Shown here: piece by piece, positions 40,430-52,240 of the stretch
Position numbering within the stretch: the first letter of the stretch is position 1
Layout of the letters: each line of letters begins with the position of its first letter
Origin: Torreya grandis
Lineage: Eukaryota; Streptophyta; Pinopsida; Cupressales; Taxaceae
Length of the DNA: 64,000 bases
Direction: 5' to 3'
Assembly (NCBI GenBank): GCA_037957365.1
Contig: JARHVA010002425.1
Span: 1,338,001-1,402,000 of the forward strand
The notes under the pieces: model-generated
Database searches by the model: none
What the model saw: the letters and a program-made list of their open reading frames with translations, nothing else
Told to the model about the DNA's origin: nothing
Program-made: the position numbers and the translations under genes

Positions 40430-40860
40430 TCTGAAAGCAACAAGATTCTTTGGCATGAGTGTGTTTTAGAGACATGGAAGGTCATAGGTTGACTGTCTCC
40501 AGATGATTGTGTGAAACCGGTTTGCACGCCGATGGTTGGACAGTTATATGAATAGTGTCCTGATTCACATAATGAGGTTTAGTACATGTGTACTAAACCT
40601 GAGTTTTTCCAAGCAGTGGGAGCTGTCAGCAAGTTTGGAGCCAATCCAAAAAAGAAGCACTGGAGGGTAGTTCAGTGGATTCTCAGGTATCTAAGAGGGA
40701 CCAGCAGTAGGTACACATGCTATGCAGGGTCAAGTTCTTTTCTACATGGGTTTGTAGATGTGGATGTGGCAAGTGATTTGGATGACTAGAGGTGTACCAC
40801 ATAATTTGTAGTGGTTGGTCTTCAAGAGTGATTTTGAAGAGGGATACAATGCCAAAAAAT
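40430..40860 (+). pseudogene. RT C-terminus / RNase H N-terminal relic (copia)
   Basis: Pieces appear in the correct order. A broken FFGMSV stretch corresponds to the ILGMEI motif, VKPVCTPMVGQL corresponds to the 'AKPVSTPL' motif, and an open stretch at 40586-40789 contains MCTKPEFFQAVGAVSKF then HWRVVQWILRYLRGTSS and VDVDVASDLDD. The last is the start of RNase H, the conserved Y-x-D-A-D-x-A-x-D. A stop at 40787 ends it and the RNase H core is lost. Confidence 0.85.
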
Positions 40861-40908
40861 AAATTAGATGATGTACAAGTACATGTACAATTACTGCTAT
40901 TTACCTCT

Positions 40909-40919
40909 AAGTGGGAGAT
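40909..40919 (+). other. Polypurine tract of the copia element
   Basis: AAGTGGGAGAT lies directly before the 3' LTR, the position of the plus-strand primer. Confidence 0.8.
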
Positions 40920-41812
40920 TGTTAGGTTGTGGAGCTAAAAGCTTCACTATTTGCAAACATGGAGGAGGTTGCTGAGTGTCACAATCACTGGCATCAATTA
41001 GACTGACCGATGTCGGTTAGAGGTGAACAGAAGGGCAACCAACATCAGCAAGAGTCGACTGATGTCGATCATCTCTAGGTAGACAAGGACCGACGTCAGT
41101 CACCTGTGTGGTTCCAAAACTATTCATTGCATGAACAGTTAGTTTGTTGAACTGATTGTTTGCATGTAAAGATTATTTTGAGTCTTGAGCTGCGTGTCTA
41201 ATTATTGTAAATTATAAGTCTAAGTTATTGTTTAGTATGGGATCTATTTATAGACCCATTGGCATGTATTGTAATTAGAGCAATAGAAGAAGGCAAGGTA
41301 GATCCTTCCAATTGTAAGATCATTTGAATTGCAGGTTGTTGCAAGTTCATGATAGATTTACATGTGTAAGTAAGATCATTTGAGTTGCAGGTTGTTGCAA
41401 ATTCATGAGAGATTTGATTGAAGTACTTTGAGTACTTGTGTACTGGCGGTGTTATTACTAACTAGTTGGAGGTGAACACCAACTATGTGTTTGAGTTGTG
41501 TGTTGGGACTATTTTTGGTAGGAGAGTGAACTCTTGATTGAGAATTACTGGGAGCCCTTGAGGTGTGGGAAGCCTCTGAGAGGTGTGAGAAGAAGTGGCA
41601 TCTTCTTTATTGTATTTTCTTTCTAGATGAGTATTAATATAAGTTTGTGTATTGTCTCTCATATTTTGTATCATATGTAAATTCTAGTTACTTATTCATT
41701 CTGGTATAATTCTGTGTTTAGTTGCTTATACAAGGTAATCATATGTACTCTTATTGAGGAGTAGGATCCTGACAGTTGGTATCAGAGCATTTATGTTCTA
41801 GATTCCTTATCA
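40920..41812 (+). repeat. 3' LTR of the copia element
   Basis: This 893-bp LTR starts TGTTAGGTTGTGGAGC and ends GATTCCTTATCA, followed by the target duplication CCACC. It aligns over its whole length with the 5' LTR. The CpG-containing palindromes are more decayed here (for example GGCATCAATTAG against GGCATCGGTTAG). The internal PBS-like motif is present at about 41778-41790. Confidence 0.95.
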
Positions 41813-41817
41813 CCACC

Positions 41818-42035
41818 TACCATGGGGTTTCATGAAACTACATGTCAAAGACTTTCACGCTCATTGGGTCCTTCACATCATCAAAGAAGTACATGGTGAT
41901 CTATGTAAGCCAATCGATTCAGATTCTTTTTAACCTTACACCAAGATTAAATCCCATTGTTTAGTTTATTTTACAACCAAACATCTTAGCAAATTTCCAA
42001 AACTCTTATTCACCTCTTTAAGTCAATCTAAAAAT
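41818..42035. repeat. Satellite array, last partial monomer and right edge
   Basis: After the copia target duplication the same monomer continues (TACCATGGGGTTTCATGAAAC, then GTAAGCCAATCGATTCAG and the box near 41940) and ends after TCACCTCTTTAAGTCAATCTAA. From about 42040 the sequence is instead homologous to 50507 onward. This is the right boundary of the satellite in the window. Confidence 0.9.
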
Positions 42036-42039
42036 CATA

Positions 42040-43800
42040 TAAAATACATTATCAATCTTTTATTTAATAGAGTGATGTCACTTTATTTTGTTTTTGGTTC
42101 TTTTTTATAGACAATTTTGATAGATAAACATTTAACATGTTGAAATTTTATGAAAGGATAGTAGAAAGTTAGGTTATCTTCTTTTATTTGGTGCATGTGT
42201 TGATTGTTAACCATTTTTTTAGGGATAATAGTACTATAGATTATAGTGTTTCATATGTTGATGGTGAACTTCAGCGTCACAAGCATCATATTATGGGTCA
42301 CAATTTTGGGTAAGCTATTTTTTACATATTTGGATTATCTTATCCATAGTATGAAGTGATAGATTAGTTTAGTTGAAATAAGAGATCAATTTATAATTAT
42401 GAGATGTGTTGATCCTCATCTTTTTAGAATAACATGTGCAGTGTTGTTCATTTACTCTATGAAACGCTTCCATTAGCATGCCTTAGAAGAAGAAAAATTG
42501 GGTTTGATATATATAATAATCTTTCTTCCTTTAAAATCTATATTGAACAATGAAAGACTTTGAAATTATGAATGCTTTTGGTTAGCCTTATACTTTCATC
42601 TTCCTATTATGATCTTTTAGTTGATTGTTGTCAGTTTCCATTCTAGTTATTTTGTTATGTATCATTCTTCATTGTGGTAATTTAAGTAATAATATAATAT
42701 AATATATGTGAATGATCAGATATAATTATAGAATAATGCCTTGTATGTGGGTGTTGGCAGTGCAACCCTTGTCAAGACTTAAAAACCCATTATCAAGGTT
42801 TATTTATGGAATTTTGTTCATTTATTTTTCAAATGAGTTTATTTTTCACTGTAGTCTATGATGCTCCCTTTAAGTGTTGCATCTTGGACGGAAATGTGGC
42901 CAAAATTATGTGTTATTACAAACAAGTCAATGGCATCCAAACCTATGCTGATCTATATCTGCTAATTTATAATGTCTGAGGCTAATGGAATTGAACAGGG
43001 ATAATACCTACAGTCGATATCACTAGTACTTTTACTAAATTCCTTTGTCTTATTTTTTTTAATTTAATCAATGAAATAAATTTAATCTATCTACATTTAT
43101 GGAGCACTTATGCTGGTAGGTACAATATTGTCCTCGACTGTGATTCTTTTGATACATAATACAATGCGCATCACTCCACACCCACTCTTGAAGATGTAGT
43201 TGTTGAAGTCCTAAAATATGGTAAAGAATTTGTAACATGTAAATCCTAATATCTAAAGTTTAATTTAAGATTTTATATATTTATATTATTGGATTGGTGA
43301 GAAAATGACTACATGATTTGATTTGGACTACAGAAAATTCCTTGGATGGTACACAAAATATGTTGTGAAGGGTGATAGGGTCAATGAGACTAAAGTTGAT
43401 CATGCTATGTTCAATAGCATCACAACATTGATGAGGCTTAGTTGGTTTGATGGGGATCCTACAATTCAACCATATGGGAACCTAGGACCCAAAAATATGT
43501 GTATTGATGTTGATCAAGAATTTGATTAGGACACTATCAAGTAGGGAATAGTAATACTAAAACTTGATTGAGATACTTTTCCATTCGCTATAGACAAGAT
43601 TACTTTTTTGGTTGTCATTGCCCCCAATAAAGATGCCAAGAAAACCATGGTTGGAAACTATGCAGGTACCAATTCCTTAATTATATCCAAATCACTTAGA
43701 TAGCAATATATGCTCCAAGTTATATGTATTAGTGAAATTTTGTCTCGAACCACCAAATTGTCTTGTAAATTAACACCTAAAATTAGAATAATATTTATTA
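42040..43800. repeat. Segmental duplication, copy 1 (partner 50507-52240)
   Basis: The block begins AAAATACATTATCAATCTTT and aligns colinearly with 50507-52240, exons and introns alike, including GATAGATAAACATTTAACAT and the intron following GGAAACTATGCAG. The two copies stay in the same order further on: 45785-45985 matches 52533-52735 and 48285-48710 matches 54133-54545. The duplication therefore originally spanned about 4-6.7 kb and has since acquired large indels. By eye identity is about 75-85%. Confidence 0.85.
43323..43665 (+). pseudogene. Best-preserved exon of BXL copy 1
   Basis: This exon corresponds to the loop and linker between the two GH3 domains. It reads through KFLGWYTKYVVKGDRVNETK and FNSITTLMRLSWFDGDPTIQ, then PYGNLGPKNMC, with stops at three sites (before DTIK, before GIVILK, and before DTFPF). 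It resumes as VVIAPNKDAKKTMVGNYAG, where the family has VIGPNADxxxxMxGNYAG. The frame is otherwise unbroken, so decay here has been mainly by point mutation. Confidence 0.88.
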
Positions 43801-44035
43801 TTATTAATATTCCATTCAAATTCCATGTATATGGTTTCATAACCATTTTAAATATATTTATGAAATATATAGATGGAATTTGAATGACTTATCAAAACTT
43901 CGAATTGTTTTGAAATGCAAATTTGCAAAAGAGTTAACTATTTCCTTTTTTTATTATATTACATGGTCGTATATGTAGCAAGATTTCAAACACACTTATT
44001 GTCCTCTTTGATTGCCTTAGTGTTCAGTTTGCCTT

Positions 44036-44151
<116 letters not shown>

Positions 44152-44775
44152 TGAAACAGGTGCTCTCTAGGTTTATCCTACTAGACTTTGTCTTCAGTCC
44201 CATCAACTTCAATAGCAGAAACTTGATTTCATGTTTTAGGATTGGTATGAAAATCTTAAGGTTTTAGTTTTCTTTTCTCTTTCAATGTAGACTAGTGGAT
44301 AGATTACAAATTTTACAACCATTGTTAGCTTCATTCTTGGTCATTATGGACAACTATTCCGTGTAAATATACATCACCCCTTGAAGGGCTTTCAAAATAC
44401 ACTACAACCCTTTTCACCCTAGGTTGTGAAAATGTGTTATCTGCTGGAAATAAATTGTTGGGTGAAGTAATGCAAAAAGCAAAGCAATCAAACACATCAG
44501 TGTTGATAGTATGTGGTAACTTAACATAGAGAAAGATGCCTTGGAGAGAATAAACTTTTTATTCATGTTTACTAATAAGCGCTAGTATCTCATGTTACAA
44601 ATGCATCAAAGGGAGTTGTAGTGCTTGTAATCTATCAGATGATCCTTTTGATATATTCTTTCAAAAAAATAAGGAAAAAATTGTAGGAATCATTTGGGTG
44701 AGTTATTCATGACAAGCCAAAAGTGTAGCGATTGTAAACGATGTGATTTTTGGACATCACAATCCAGGTGCGTCT

Positions 44776-47700
44776 ATATTTAAAAAAATTAACTATATAA
44801 AAAAATGGCATTGGTGATAGAAAATCTACTTTCATATGAGGTATTTCCTTAGGGGATACTTTTATTTTGTCTAAAGTTAAAAATAGGATGTGTTGGGTTT
44901 TTACAAAATTCTAAATTTTATTGGATAATCATTCTTTAAAGGTTGGCAATTGATGCACATGACCCTGTTATGCATTTGTCTTAGGTGGGAAATTACATAT
45001 GACATGATATGGCTGAATAAGGAGAAAATGGCACTCATATCCTTACCAAAGTTGTTTAGAAGATGCCTCTTCCTAAAGTAAGTATTTACAAGAAATTTGG
45101 TTTTCATGTTTTTCTTCATATGGTTATGTTTACGTGGAAAAAATAGAACCATTTTTAAATCTTGTTTTCAATTTTGATACAAAAGCAAAGTGATCTAGAA
45201 AATGACCAATGAATATGAGCAATAATATATTTTTAACATATTTATTTCAATTTTGATGTAAAATATTTTTATATAATGCAAAAAATATTCTATTATAAAG
45301 AAGAAAGCAAAAACAAGAATAAATGATAAGTTTTGTTTCACATATTAAGCTCAATTTTCTTGTAAAACCTCTTAATTTGATGTAAAATAGTCTAATTTTC
45401 AAAAAATAAAATGAAATATCATAAATAAAAAATAAAGTTCCTAGAAAATCCCTACCTTGATTAGTCAGTAAGATCTCACAACCTTTAATAATGTATTCAT
45501 TGTCGCAAATAGGTGTGATAACATCATTGTCGCACAAGTCTTACCATACATAACCATATTTGAACCTTATTTTAACAAAAGGATAGCATAGATCATCATT
45601 GAAATAAAACTTCACGATTCATAGAATTAGGAATATAAAACCTAACTAGTTCTAAAACATGTGGGAATTACCAAACATCACAAAAATATTTATATAGTTT
45701 AGCTGACACAAACTTTCTAAATTATTGAATGAATTTGGATTGTTAACACCTACATTTTAAAGGCATGTATGAAGACTTGCTTAAATGTTATTTAACCTTG
45801 TAAATTCTCACAAATACAAAAATATATATAATCTAATAAAGCAAATTTGAACAATCAAACAAAATAATGGCCATGGCTATAATGGAAACATAGATGAGTT
45901 TATAAATATTTTAAAACCAAACAATATTCAATAAAATTTTAGAGCCTCTAATTTCCATAAGAATACCTACACAGACTACAAATATTCAAAAACAATAAAA
46001 AAGCAGAGACAACATATAATTTTAAAATACCAAAAAAACTTAAACAATTTACAGACTTATTTTTTTCAACACCTTCTAACCCCTGATGTTAGCTAGCCAT
46101 GTAAGATTAGTAAGTTTTGTTTATAAAAAGAGAAGAATAATTTTCAATGTACAACCTAACCATGATGTGTTAATAGTGTATTTATGGAATTTTCAAGAAG
46201 AGAGTGGATCAATGAATAGAGAGTGCCCAAAATCAAATGAATCTTGACATACTTTTATTGAAAGGTTGATTGTAATTTCTGCCCAACCTTCTACATCTAG
46301 ATTGTAAATGTGATTCACAATTTGAAGGAAGCATGGATAAAGGTCATGAGAGATTTGTGAATGCAAAAAATAATAAAAATATTATGCTTCATTGCATCTA
46401 AATCATGAATGAGGCTTAATTGTATATGATGGCACAATAAATCATTATTCTCCATACCCTTTTCTTTCTACAAGAAAATCAAAATGTCTAAATGTAATTA
46501 TCTTCAATCAATATTTTCTTAGGTAGTGAATGCTTTGTATTAAACAAGCAACACCTCTTTTATTATCTTTCAAATTGGGTATGGTCTTTGGCACCAACTG
46601 CATTGATTTTAACTGGCAAATTCCATCCCTAAGGTGTGAGCTTCTACTAAAATTTTGGTAATGTCTTTTTCTTGAAATAAGACCATTAGATTACGTGATT
46701 CATAATTATGGAAATTATTTCTAAGAATTAAATGCAAGACAACTGGGTTTAACCATTAGCATGGTGTTTTTTTAAAGTGCAAGTGCATGCATTAGGAATC
46801 AAGAGCCCTTAAGGTGGAAACCCTAGGAATGAGGAGCACATAATGGTGGCCCTGAAAACATACCTCAGGAGTAACTATAAATGTTTGATAGTTTAAATCT
46901 ACATTGTCTAAATGGATACAAGTACGAATATGGGTACAAGAATTAGATACATTGATATGGGGAATTTTTTTGGGTCTAGATACAGTCGTTCAAAAATATA
47001 TAGAAAAAATAAAAAATATAAAAACATTGCCATATAAGCAAAATTAACCACATAATATGAATAGAAGAAATAAAATAAGTTAAATAACCACAAAACATAC
47101 TCATAGTCCAATCCCAAGTATTATAATATTCAATGCTCAAACTTAGATTAGTTTTATCATAGGTGCATAGTGCAACTGTTACAATGTATGGACAAAATTA
47201 AAGATAACTTAGCATATTCATGATTCACTATATTCATTTTCATCTTGCGTTGTGATGTTTTCATCACATTGTGGTTCATTAAAACCACAAGCAACAACAA
47301 TGTCACTCACACTAGCTCCACTATGTAAGTTGTGTGAAGAACTGTCTAGCTATGTCAAGCAATGAAAGATAATCAAAGCAACATAAAAAAATCACTTTAA
47401 TTTCCTTAGGTTTCAAAGCAAACTTTATTATTGGTGGCCTCATCATGAACTTCTATGTAGATAAGAATAGTATTTGACTGCATTATCTTTGGCAACCCCT
47501 CCTAAAATTGCTATTTCCATTAGAGGCTCCACAAAAAATAAGCTTGGGATCTATGTGTAATTGGGTTCCACTTGGTCAAGTTCGATATGGCTTGCCTTCA
47601 AGATTTCTATTTCTAGTCATGTATCTGACCATTAATGCCAATCATTTCATTTTAATATCTCAGAAGTGGATGGACTATCATGTCATCTAACTGCTAGTTG

Positions 47701-48284
47701 ATATGGGGTATAAGCGACTCTTATTTTAAGTGACAATTAACTAAAGAACATTTAATCTATAAATGTAAGTTCTGCATACTAACCGAAAAACTATTACTAT
47801 CAATTTATATTATTTCTTACTTTCTGGATTTAAATTATAACTATTTTCATCTTTGTAACATTGAACACCAACTTGATCTTTACCATTATTTTAGACATAT
47901 CTTTCTTGGCAATGTCAAGCTTTTTGTCCAAAATGATGTTTTAGTATCCTTAACAAGTGGTATAGTGGGAAAACATCATGGGTGTGTGTTGATTTTTGGC
48001 ATCGTTACTATAGCTTATGGTTATACAAAAGGTGGTAGGGAAACAAGGGCAGCTAGTACAAGACCTATGTTTGACTTTTTCTATAGACATTGACAAATCA
48101 TGTTCCTAGGGAAGGTATGCAATCCAAACATGTAGCATACATCCCTTCCCTTGCAGGTACATCTAGATACATCTATATACATAAGATAGTAAAGAAATCA
48201 AGGCAACTAGTGCGTGACCAATGTTCAAAATTTTCTACATGCTATCTAATATTCAAAATAAAATTCAATTAAGTTTGGTTCAAA
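44776..48284. other. Non-coding AT-rich DNA, part of duplicated copy 1
   Basis: No convincing gene is seen on either strand; frames are short and have no family motifs. About 45785-45985 is homologous to 52533-52735, which shows that the segment belongs to the same duplication as the BXL relic. A fragment near 45190-45215 could be the next BXL exon (family motif PMTNMNMR against PMNMSN here), but it is too short to call. The stretch 46000-48280 has no clear counterpart in copy 2. Confidence 0.6.
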
Positions 48285-48710
48285 TTAGACTTGTTTATAT
48301 TTATAAAATAAAATTCCTGTTAACCTTGAAAAATATTCAAATGAGATTACATGCTATCTAAGATGTTTATTTTATATTCATGATTTCTAAATTTCATCTC
48401 AATGTCGGTTTTATTTATTTATTGACTTTAATTTTCAATTTTTATTTTTATTCTAGGTAGCCAAGAATTTTCATTCCAAACTAGAAATTTTAATATTTTA
48501 ACATAATTTCATCTTAATGGTGAAATGCTCTGATCAATCTTCCAGAATAACACTGATGGATACCAATAGCAACTATTTTTAATAAAACTATAGATCAAGG
48601 GCCTAACAGAATGGTTCATTAAATATTATAAATGGTGGGGCATCTAAACAAATTTAGAGTCTCTAAATATTATTTTTCTTTTAGGTCATTCCTCCACAAG
48701 TTATGACTTT
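48285..48710. repeat. Duplicated block, 3' part of copy 1 (partner 54133-54545)
   Basis: The block runs from GACTTGTTTATATTTATAA through GAATTTTCATTCCAAACT and AATTTAGAGTCTCTAAATAT to about 48710. It matches 54133-54545 in order and orientation. The 20-base stretch AAATTTAGAGTCTCTAAATA is identical in both copies. Confidence 0.88.
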
Positions 48711-50506
48711 GATTGTTAGCGAAAAGTAGAACTCATTGTTTCCATAAACATTTAAGCAGTTCTCCTATGCGTGCAACAATTGGCAGGCTTCCTTAAATTT
48801 CACATTTTCTAGGTAATTTAATTTAATTGGATGCATTCATTTTGTATGACAATTGATTAAATTTTATCAACATTTTTAAGAATTAAAAACTTGCAAGGAA
48901 ATTTGATCACTGAACAACGACTGTATGAGTGAATGGATTTTGTAAAAGGAGAACAATAGTACAAGGAGCAAGACATCCCTTGTATGTATTGCTAGTAGTT
49001 GAGAAAAATGCCTCAACAATGCCCTCTCATATTGTGAAGCAAACTGTTAATAATTGGATTATTATATATTGTCATATTATTTACTTTTCGACCATAAACT
49101 ATATTAGCAATGAAAAGGCATAGTTGTGATTAAAAAAAAATCGACCATCAAATTTACTCCCTTTTAGATGTAGTCAGGACAATCCTTTATAAATCCTAAT
49201 TTGTAAAATGGGAGGCTCACAGTGGTGAGATGGGGGCATCCTTTTGAGTTGGGAAAAGATATCATAGGTGAGATTGGGGGCATCCTTTTGAGTTGGGAAA
49301 AGAGATCATAGGAAATTTTAAAAGGCAACAAAGACTAAATTTGATAGTCAACCCTCCTTGTCATGATTTTGTTTGTTGCCGATTATTTATTCAACATTGC
49401 CCATCAAGTGGTGAAATTGGGGCATCCTTTTGACTAGGGAAAAGAGAGCACAGGAGTTTATAAATGGCAACAAATATTAAATTTGACAATTAACCCTCCC
49501 TGTGATGATTTTTTTGTTGGGAGTTATTTATTCAACAATGCCAATCAAAAGTTAATGTAGTTCACTATATAGGAAATAAACATTAAATATAGTTTATATA
49601 TGTATTATAATCCTTTAATAAAAATATTAACTGAGAGCATGTGACATATGGTTTTATAGCAGAGGAATGTGAAGTGGGGATTACATTGATGTAGAGGGAT
49701 TTCTAATAAGCATTCTCAAAAAGTGCATGAGACTTAGAGTTCAAGACTCGTCCCACACTTATTAGACTCTTAGCCTTGATAGGTGTTAGATATTAGCATT
49801 TGAAATGCTGACAAGTTACCCTGATTCCATTCTTTTTAAAATCACCATTTGATATGAGCATATTAAGAGGCAAAAGTTACAAATGGAAAGAAACATTCGA
49901 GAAAAGCTTTGGAGTCACATAACATGATAATTCTTCATGAAGCATGTAGTGAAAGCTTGGTAGAAAATTGGTGGGGATTCCAGATATACTTGTAGCTACA
50001 AATATTGAAATCAGATAGTTTATCCCCAGTAACACAGCGTCCAAAAATCAAACAGTCTTAGGCTAGTGCTTCATAAGTAATTTCCAAGAGATAAACTCTA
50101 AATATGAAGGCAATTCAAGAACACAGTTATTAACTTATTGGAATTCCAAAATGGCAAGAGAAAAGGAAAATGCAAGAGAGGCATCTAGGTAAACTTAGGT
50201 AGCATCATCGACATTGACTAATTATGATTGAATTCATTCTTAAGTTGATTGTAAGATTTAAAAAAACTTTTACAAAATGAAGCTCATGATATTGGGTTAA
50301 AAACTCAACATTACTCTATGTCCTCCCCTTTCTCAAAGGATATTTCCTGATATTTTTTACGAATCCACTCCAAGCTATATATAGAGCAGGAAGTATTCAC
50401 TGTTTATAAAAAAAAATTAGGTAATTTTAGATTTTTAAGTAATTTCACCTCATAATAATCAATATTTAGTCAAGTTTATTTATCCTTATAATCTCAAACA
50501 CTAGCT
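48711..50506. other. Spacer between the duplicated copies
   Basis: This 1.8-kb stretch separates the two duplicated copies. It contains a small tandem repeat (49195-49560) and short unsupported frames (48929-49123, for example). No gene or recognisable transposon was found. Confidence 0.5.
49195..49560. repeat. Tandem duplication of about 185 bp with a nested 50-bp repeat
   Basis: The segment GGGGGCATCCTTTTGAGTTG with its following GGGAAAAGA occurs at about 49227 and 49274, and in slightly changed form at 49420. After the second and third copies the downstream sequence also repeats: GGCAACAAAGACTAAATTTG against GGCAACAAATATTAAATTTG, and TTATTTATTCAACATTGCC against TTATTTATTCAACAATGCC. This indicates a unit of about 185 bp duplicated once, with an additional 47-50-bp duplication at its start. 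Confidence 0.85.
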
Positions 50507-52240
50507 AAAATATATTACCAATCTTTGAATTAACACAGTGAAATCACTTTGCTCTATTTTTGGCTCTTTTTGATAAAGAATTTTGATAGATAAACATTTA
50601 ACATGTTTAAATTTTATGAAATGATAGTAGACAGTTAGGTTCTCTTCTTTTATTTGGCGCATGTGTTGATTGTTGACCATTTTTCAGGGGATAAAAGTAC
50701 TTTAGATTATATCATTTTATATGCTGATGATGAACACATATTATAGGTCACGTAGTTGGGTAAGCTATTTTTAACAAATTTAAATTATCTTATCAATAAT
50801 ATGAAGAAATGATAGATTAGTTGAGTTAAATGAAGAGATCAGTTTTTAAATATGAGATTTGCTGATCCGCATCTCTTTAAACTAGCATCTACGGTGTTGT
50901 TCATTTACTGTGTGTAACTGTTCCATTAGCATGCTTTAGAGGAAGAAAACTTGGGTTTGATAAATGCAATAGTCTTTCCTCCTTTCAAATTTATATTGAA
51001 CAATGAAAGACTTTGAAACTGTGAATGTTTTAGTTGGTCTCATACTTTCATCTGTGAATGTTTTTGGTTGGTCTCATACTTCTCATTATGATGGTTTCCA
51101 TTCTAGTTATTTTGTTATGTATGGTTATTCATTGTGGTAATTTATGTAATAATATAATATATTATTTGTGAATGATCAACTATTATTATGGAATAATGCC
51201 TTGCATGCAGGCGTTGGTAGTGCAACACTTATCATGTCTTAAACGCCCTTTATCGAGGTTTGTTTATGGAATTTTGTTGATATATTTTCCAAAAGAGTTT
51301 GCTTTTCACTGTAGTCTTGGATCCTCCCTTTAAGAGCTGAGTCTTGGATTGAAACGTGGCCAACGTGATGTGTTCTGAAATCAAGTGAATGGCATCCCCA
51401 CCTGCACTGATCCAAATCTGCTAATTTCTACCGTTAGAGGCTAATGGAAATTGAACAGATATAATACCTACAGCCGACATCACTGGTACTTTTACTAAAT
51501 TCCTTTGTTTGTCTTATGTCAATTTAATCAATGAAAAAATTCACAGTCTAGATTTATGGAGCACTTATGGTGCCAGGTATAATATTTTCTCAGAATGTGA
51601 TTCTGTTGATACACTATACAATGCACAGCACTACGCATCCACTCCTTAACATGCAGTTGTTGACGTCCTAAAACGCTGGTAAATAATTTGTAACACAATT
51701 CCTAATATCTAAAAGTTTAATTTGTGATTTTATATATTAAGGAAATGACTGCAAAATTGGATCTGGACTGCGGAAAATTCCTTGGATGGTACAAAGAATC
51801 TGCTGTGAAGGGCGGCACGGTGAACGAGTCTCAGGTTGATCAGGCTTTATTCAACACCTTCACAACATTGATGAGGCTTTGACTGGTTTGATGGGATCTT
51901 GCCCTTCAACCATTTGGGAACTCGGGACCCAAAGATCTGTGTAGCGAGGCAAATCAATAATTTACTTTCCATGCTGCCAGGCAGGAAATAGTACTTCTAA
52001 AAAATGATTGAGATAGTTTGCTACTCGCTGCAGATAAAATTAGTTCATTGATTGTCATAACCCTCAATGCAGATGTCAAAAAAAGCCATGACTGGAAACT
52101 ATGCAGGTACCAGTTCCTTAATCATATCCAAATAAATTAAATTGGAGTATATGCTCCGGGATATATGTATGGGGTGAAATTTTGTCTAGAACCACCTAAC
52201 TATCTTGTAAACTAACACCTAAAATAATAAATATAATTTT
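50507..52240. repeat. Segmental duplication, copy 2 (partner 42040-43800)
   Basis: The homology begins AAAATATATTACCAATCTTTG at about 50507 and extends over exons and introns to about 52240 (CCTAAAATAATAAATATAAT). A short local duplication inside an intron (GTTGGTCTCATACTTTCATC then GTTGGTCTCATACTTCTCAT, near 51030-51085) is not found in copy 1. Confidence 0.87.
50560..52105 (+). pseudogene. Beta-D-xylosidase (GH3, BXL-type) pseudogene, copy 2
   Basis: Four exon remains match copy 1. About 50690-50760 is a degraded first exon. About 51310-51475 holds the CSYNxVNG region (ACCTGCACTGATCC, family PTCADP). 51577-51678 reads YNIF, SECDSVDTLYNAQHYASTP. About 51733-52105 reads [13 protein letters not shown], then [41 protein letters not shown] and GNYAG spread over shifted frames. 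In family members SDCDSV carries the catalytic nucleophile; here it is SECDSV, Asp to Glu. A one-base shift after LMRL and further shifts and stops break the frame. Residues such as LDLDCG and VKGGxVNE are closer to the family than in copy 1, although the frame is more damaged. The following BXL exon seen in copy 1 is absent. Confidence 0.88.

Larger units (their letters stand above)
37194..41812 (+). mobile_element. Ty1/copia LTR retrotransposon, internally deleted
   Basis: The element is 4619 bp with two LTRs (37194-38084 and 40920-41812), TG...CA ends, and the target duplication CCACC at 37189-37193 and 41813-41817. Removing it restores a satellite monomer reading TTTTACTTCCACCTACCATGG. 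After the 5' LTR come a PBS for initiator tRNA-Met, a gag relic, a protease motif, a GAG-pre-integrase relic, the N-terminal edge of reverse transcriptase, and the C-terminal RNase H neighbourhood. A polypurine tract precedes the 3' LTR. The order protease, integrase, RT, RNase H is that of copia. Most of the integrase core and RT is deleted and stops interrupt every domain, so it is non-autonomous. The LTRs differ at roughly 8-9% of positions by hand alignment, so the insertion is not recent. Confidence 0.95.

Noticed and set aside
1..42035. CRISPR array or similar defence repeat
   Set aside because: The repeats are 950-bp diverged monomers without short identical repeats and unique spacers, in a eukaryotic context with LTR retrotransposons.
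45247..45537. Minus-strand frame of 96 codons in the BXL flank
   Set aside because: The translation is rich in Phe/Ile/Tyr with no domain, in non-coding DNA that shows only nucleotide-level duplication nearby.
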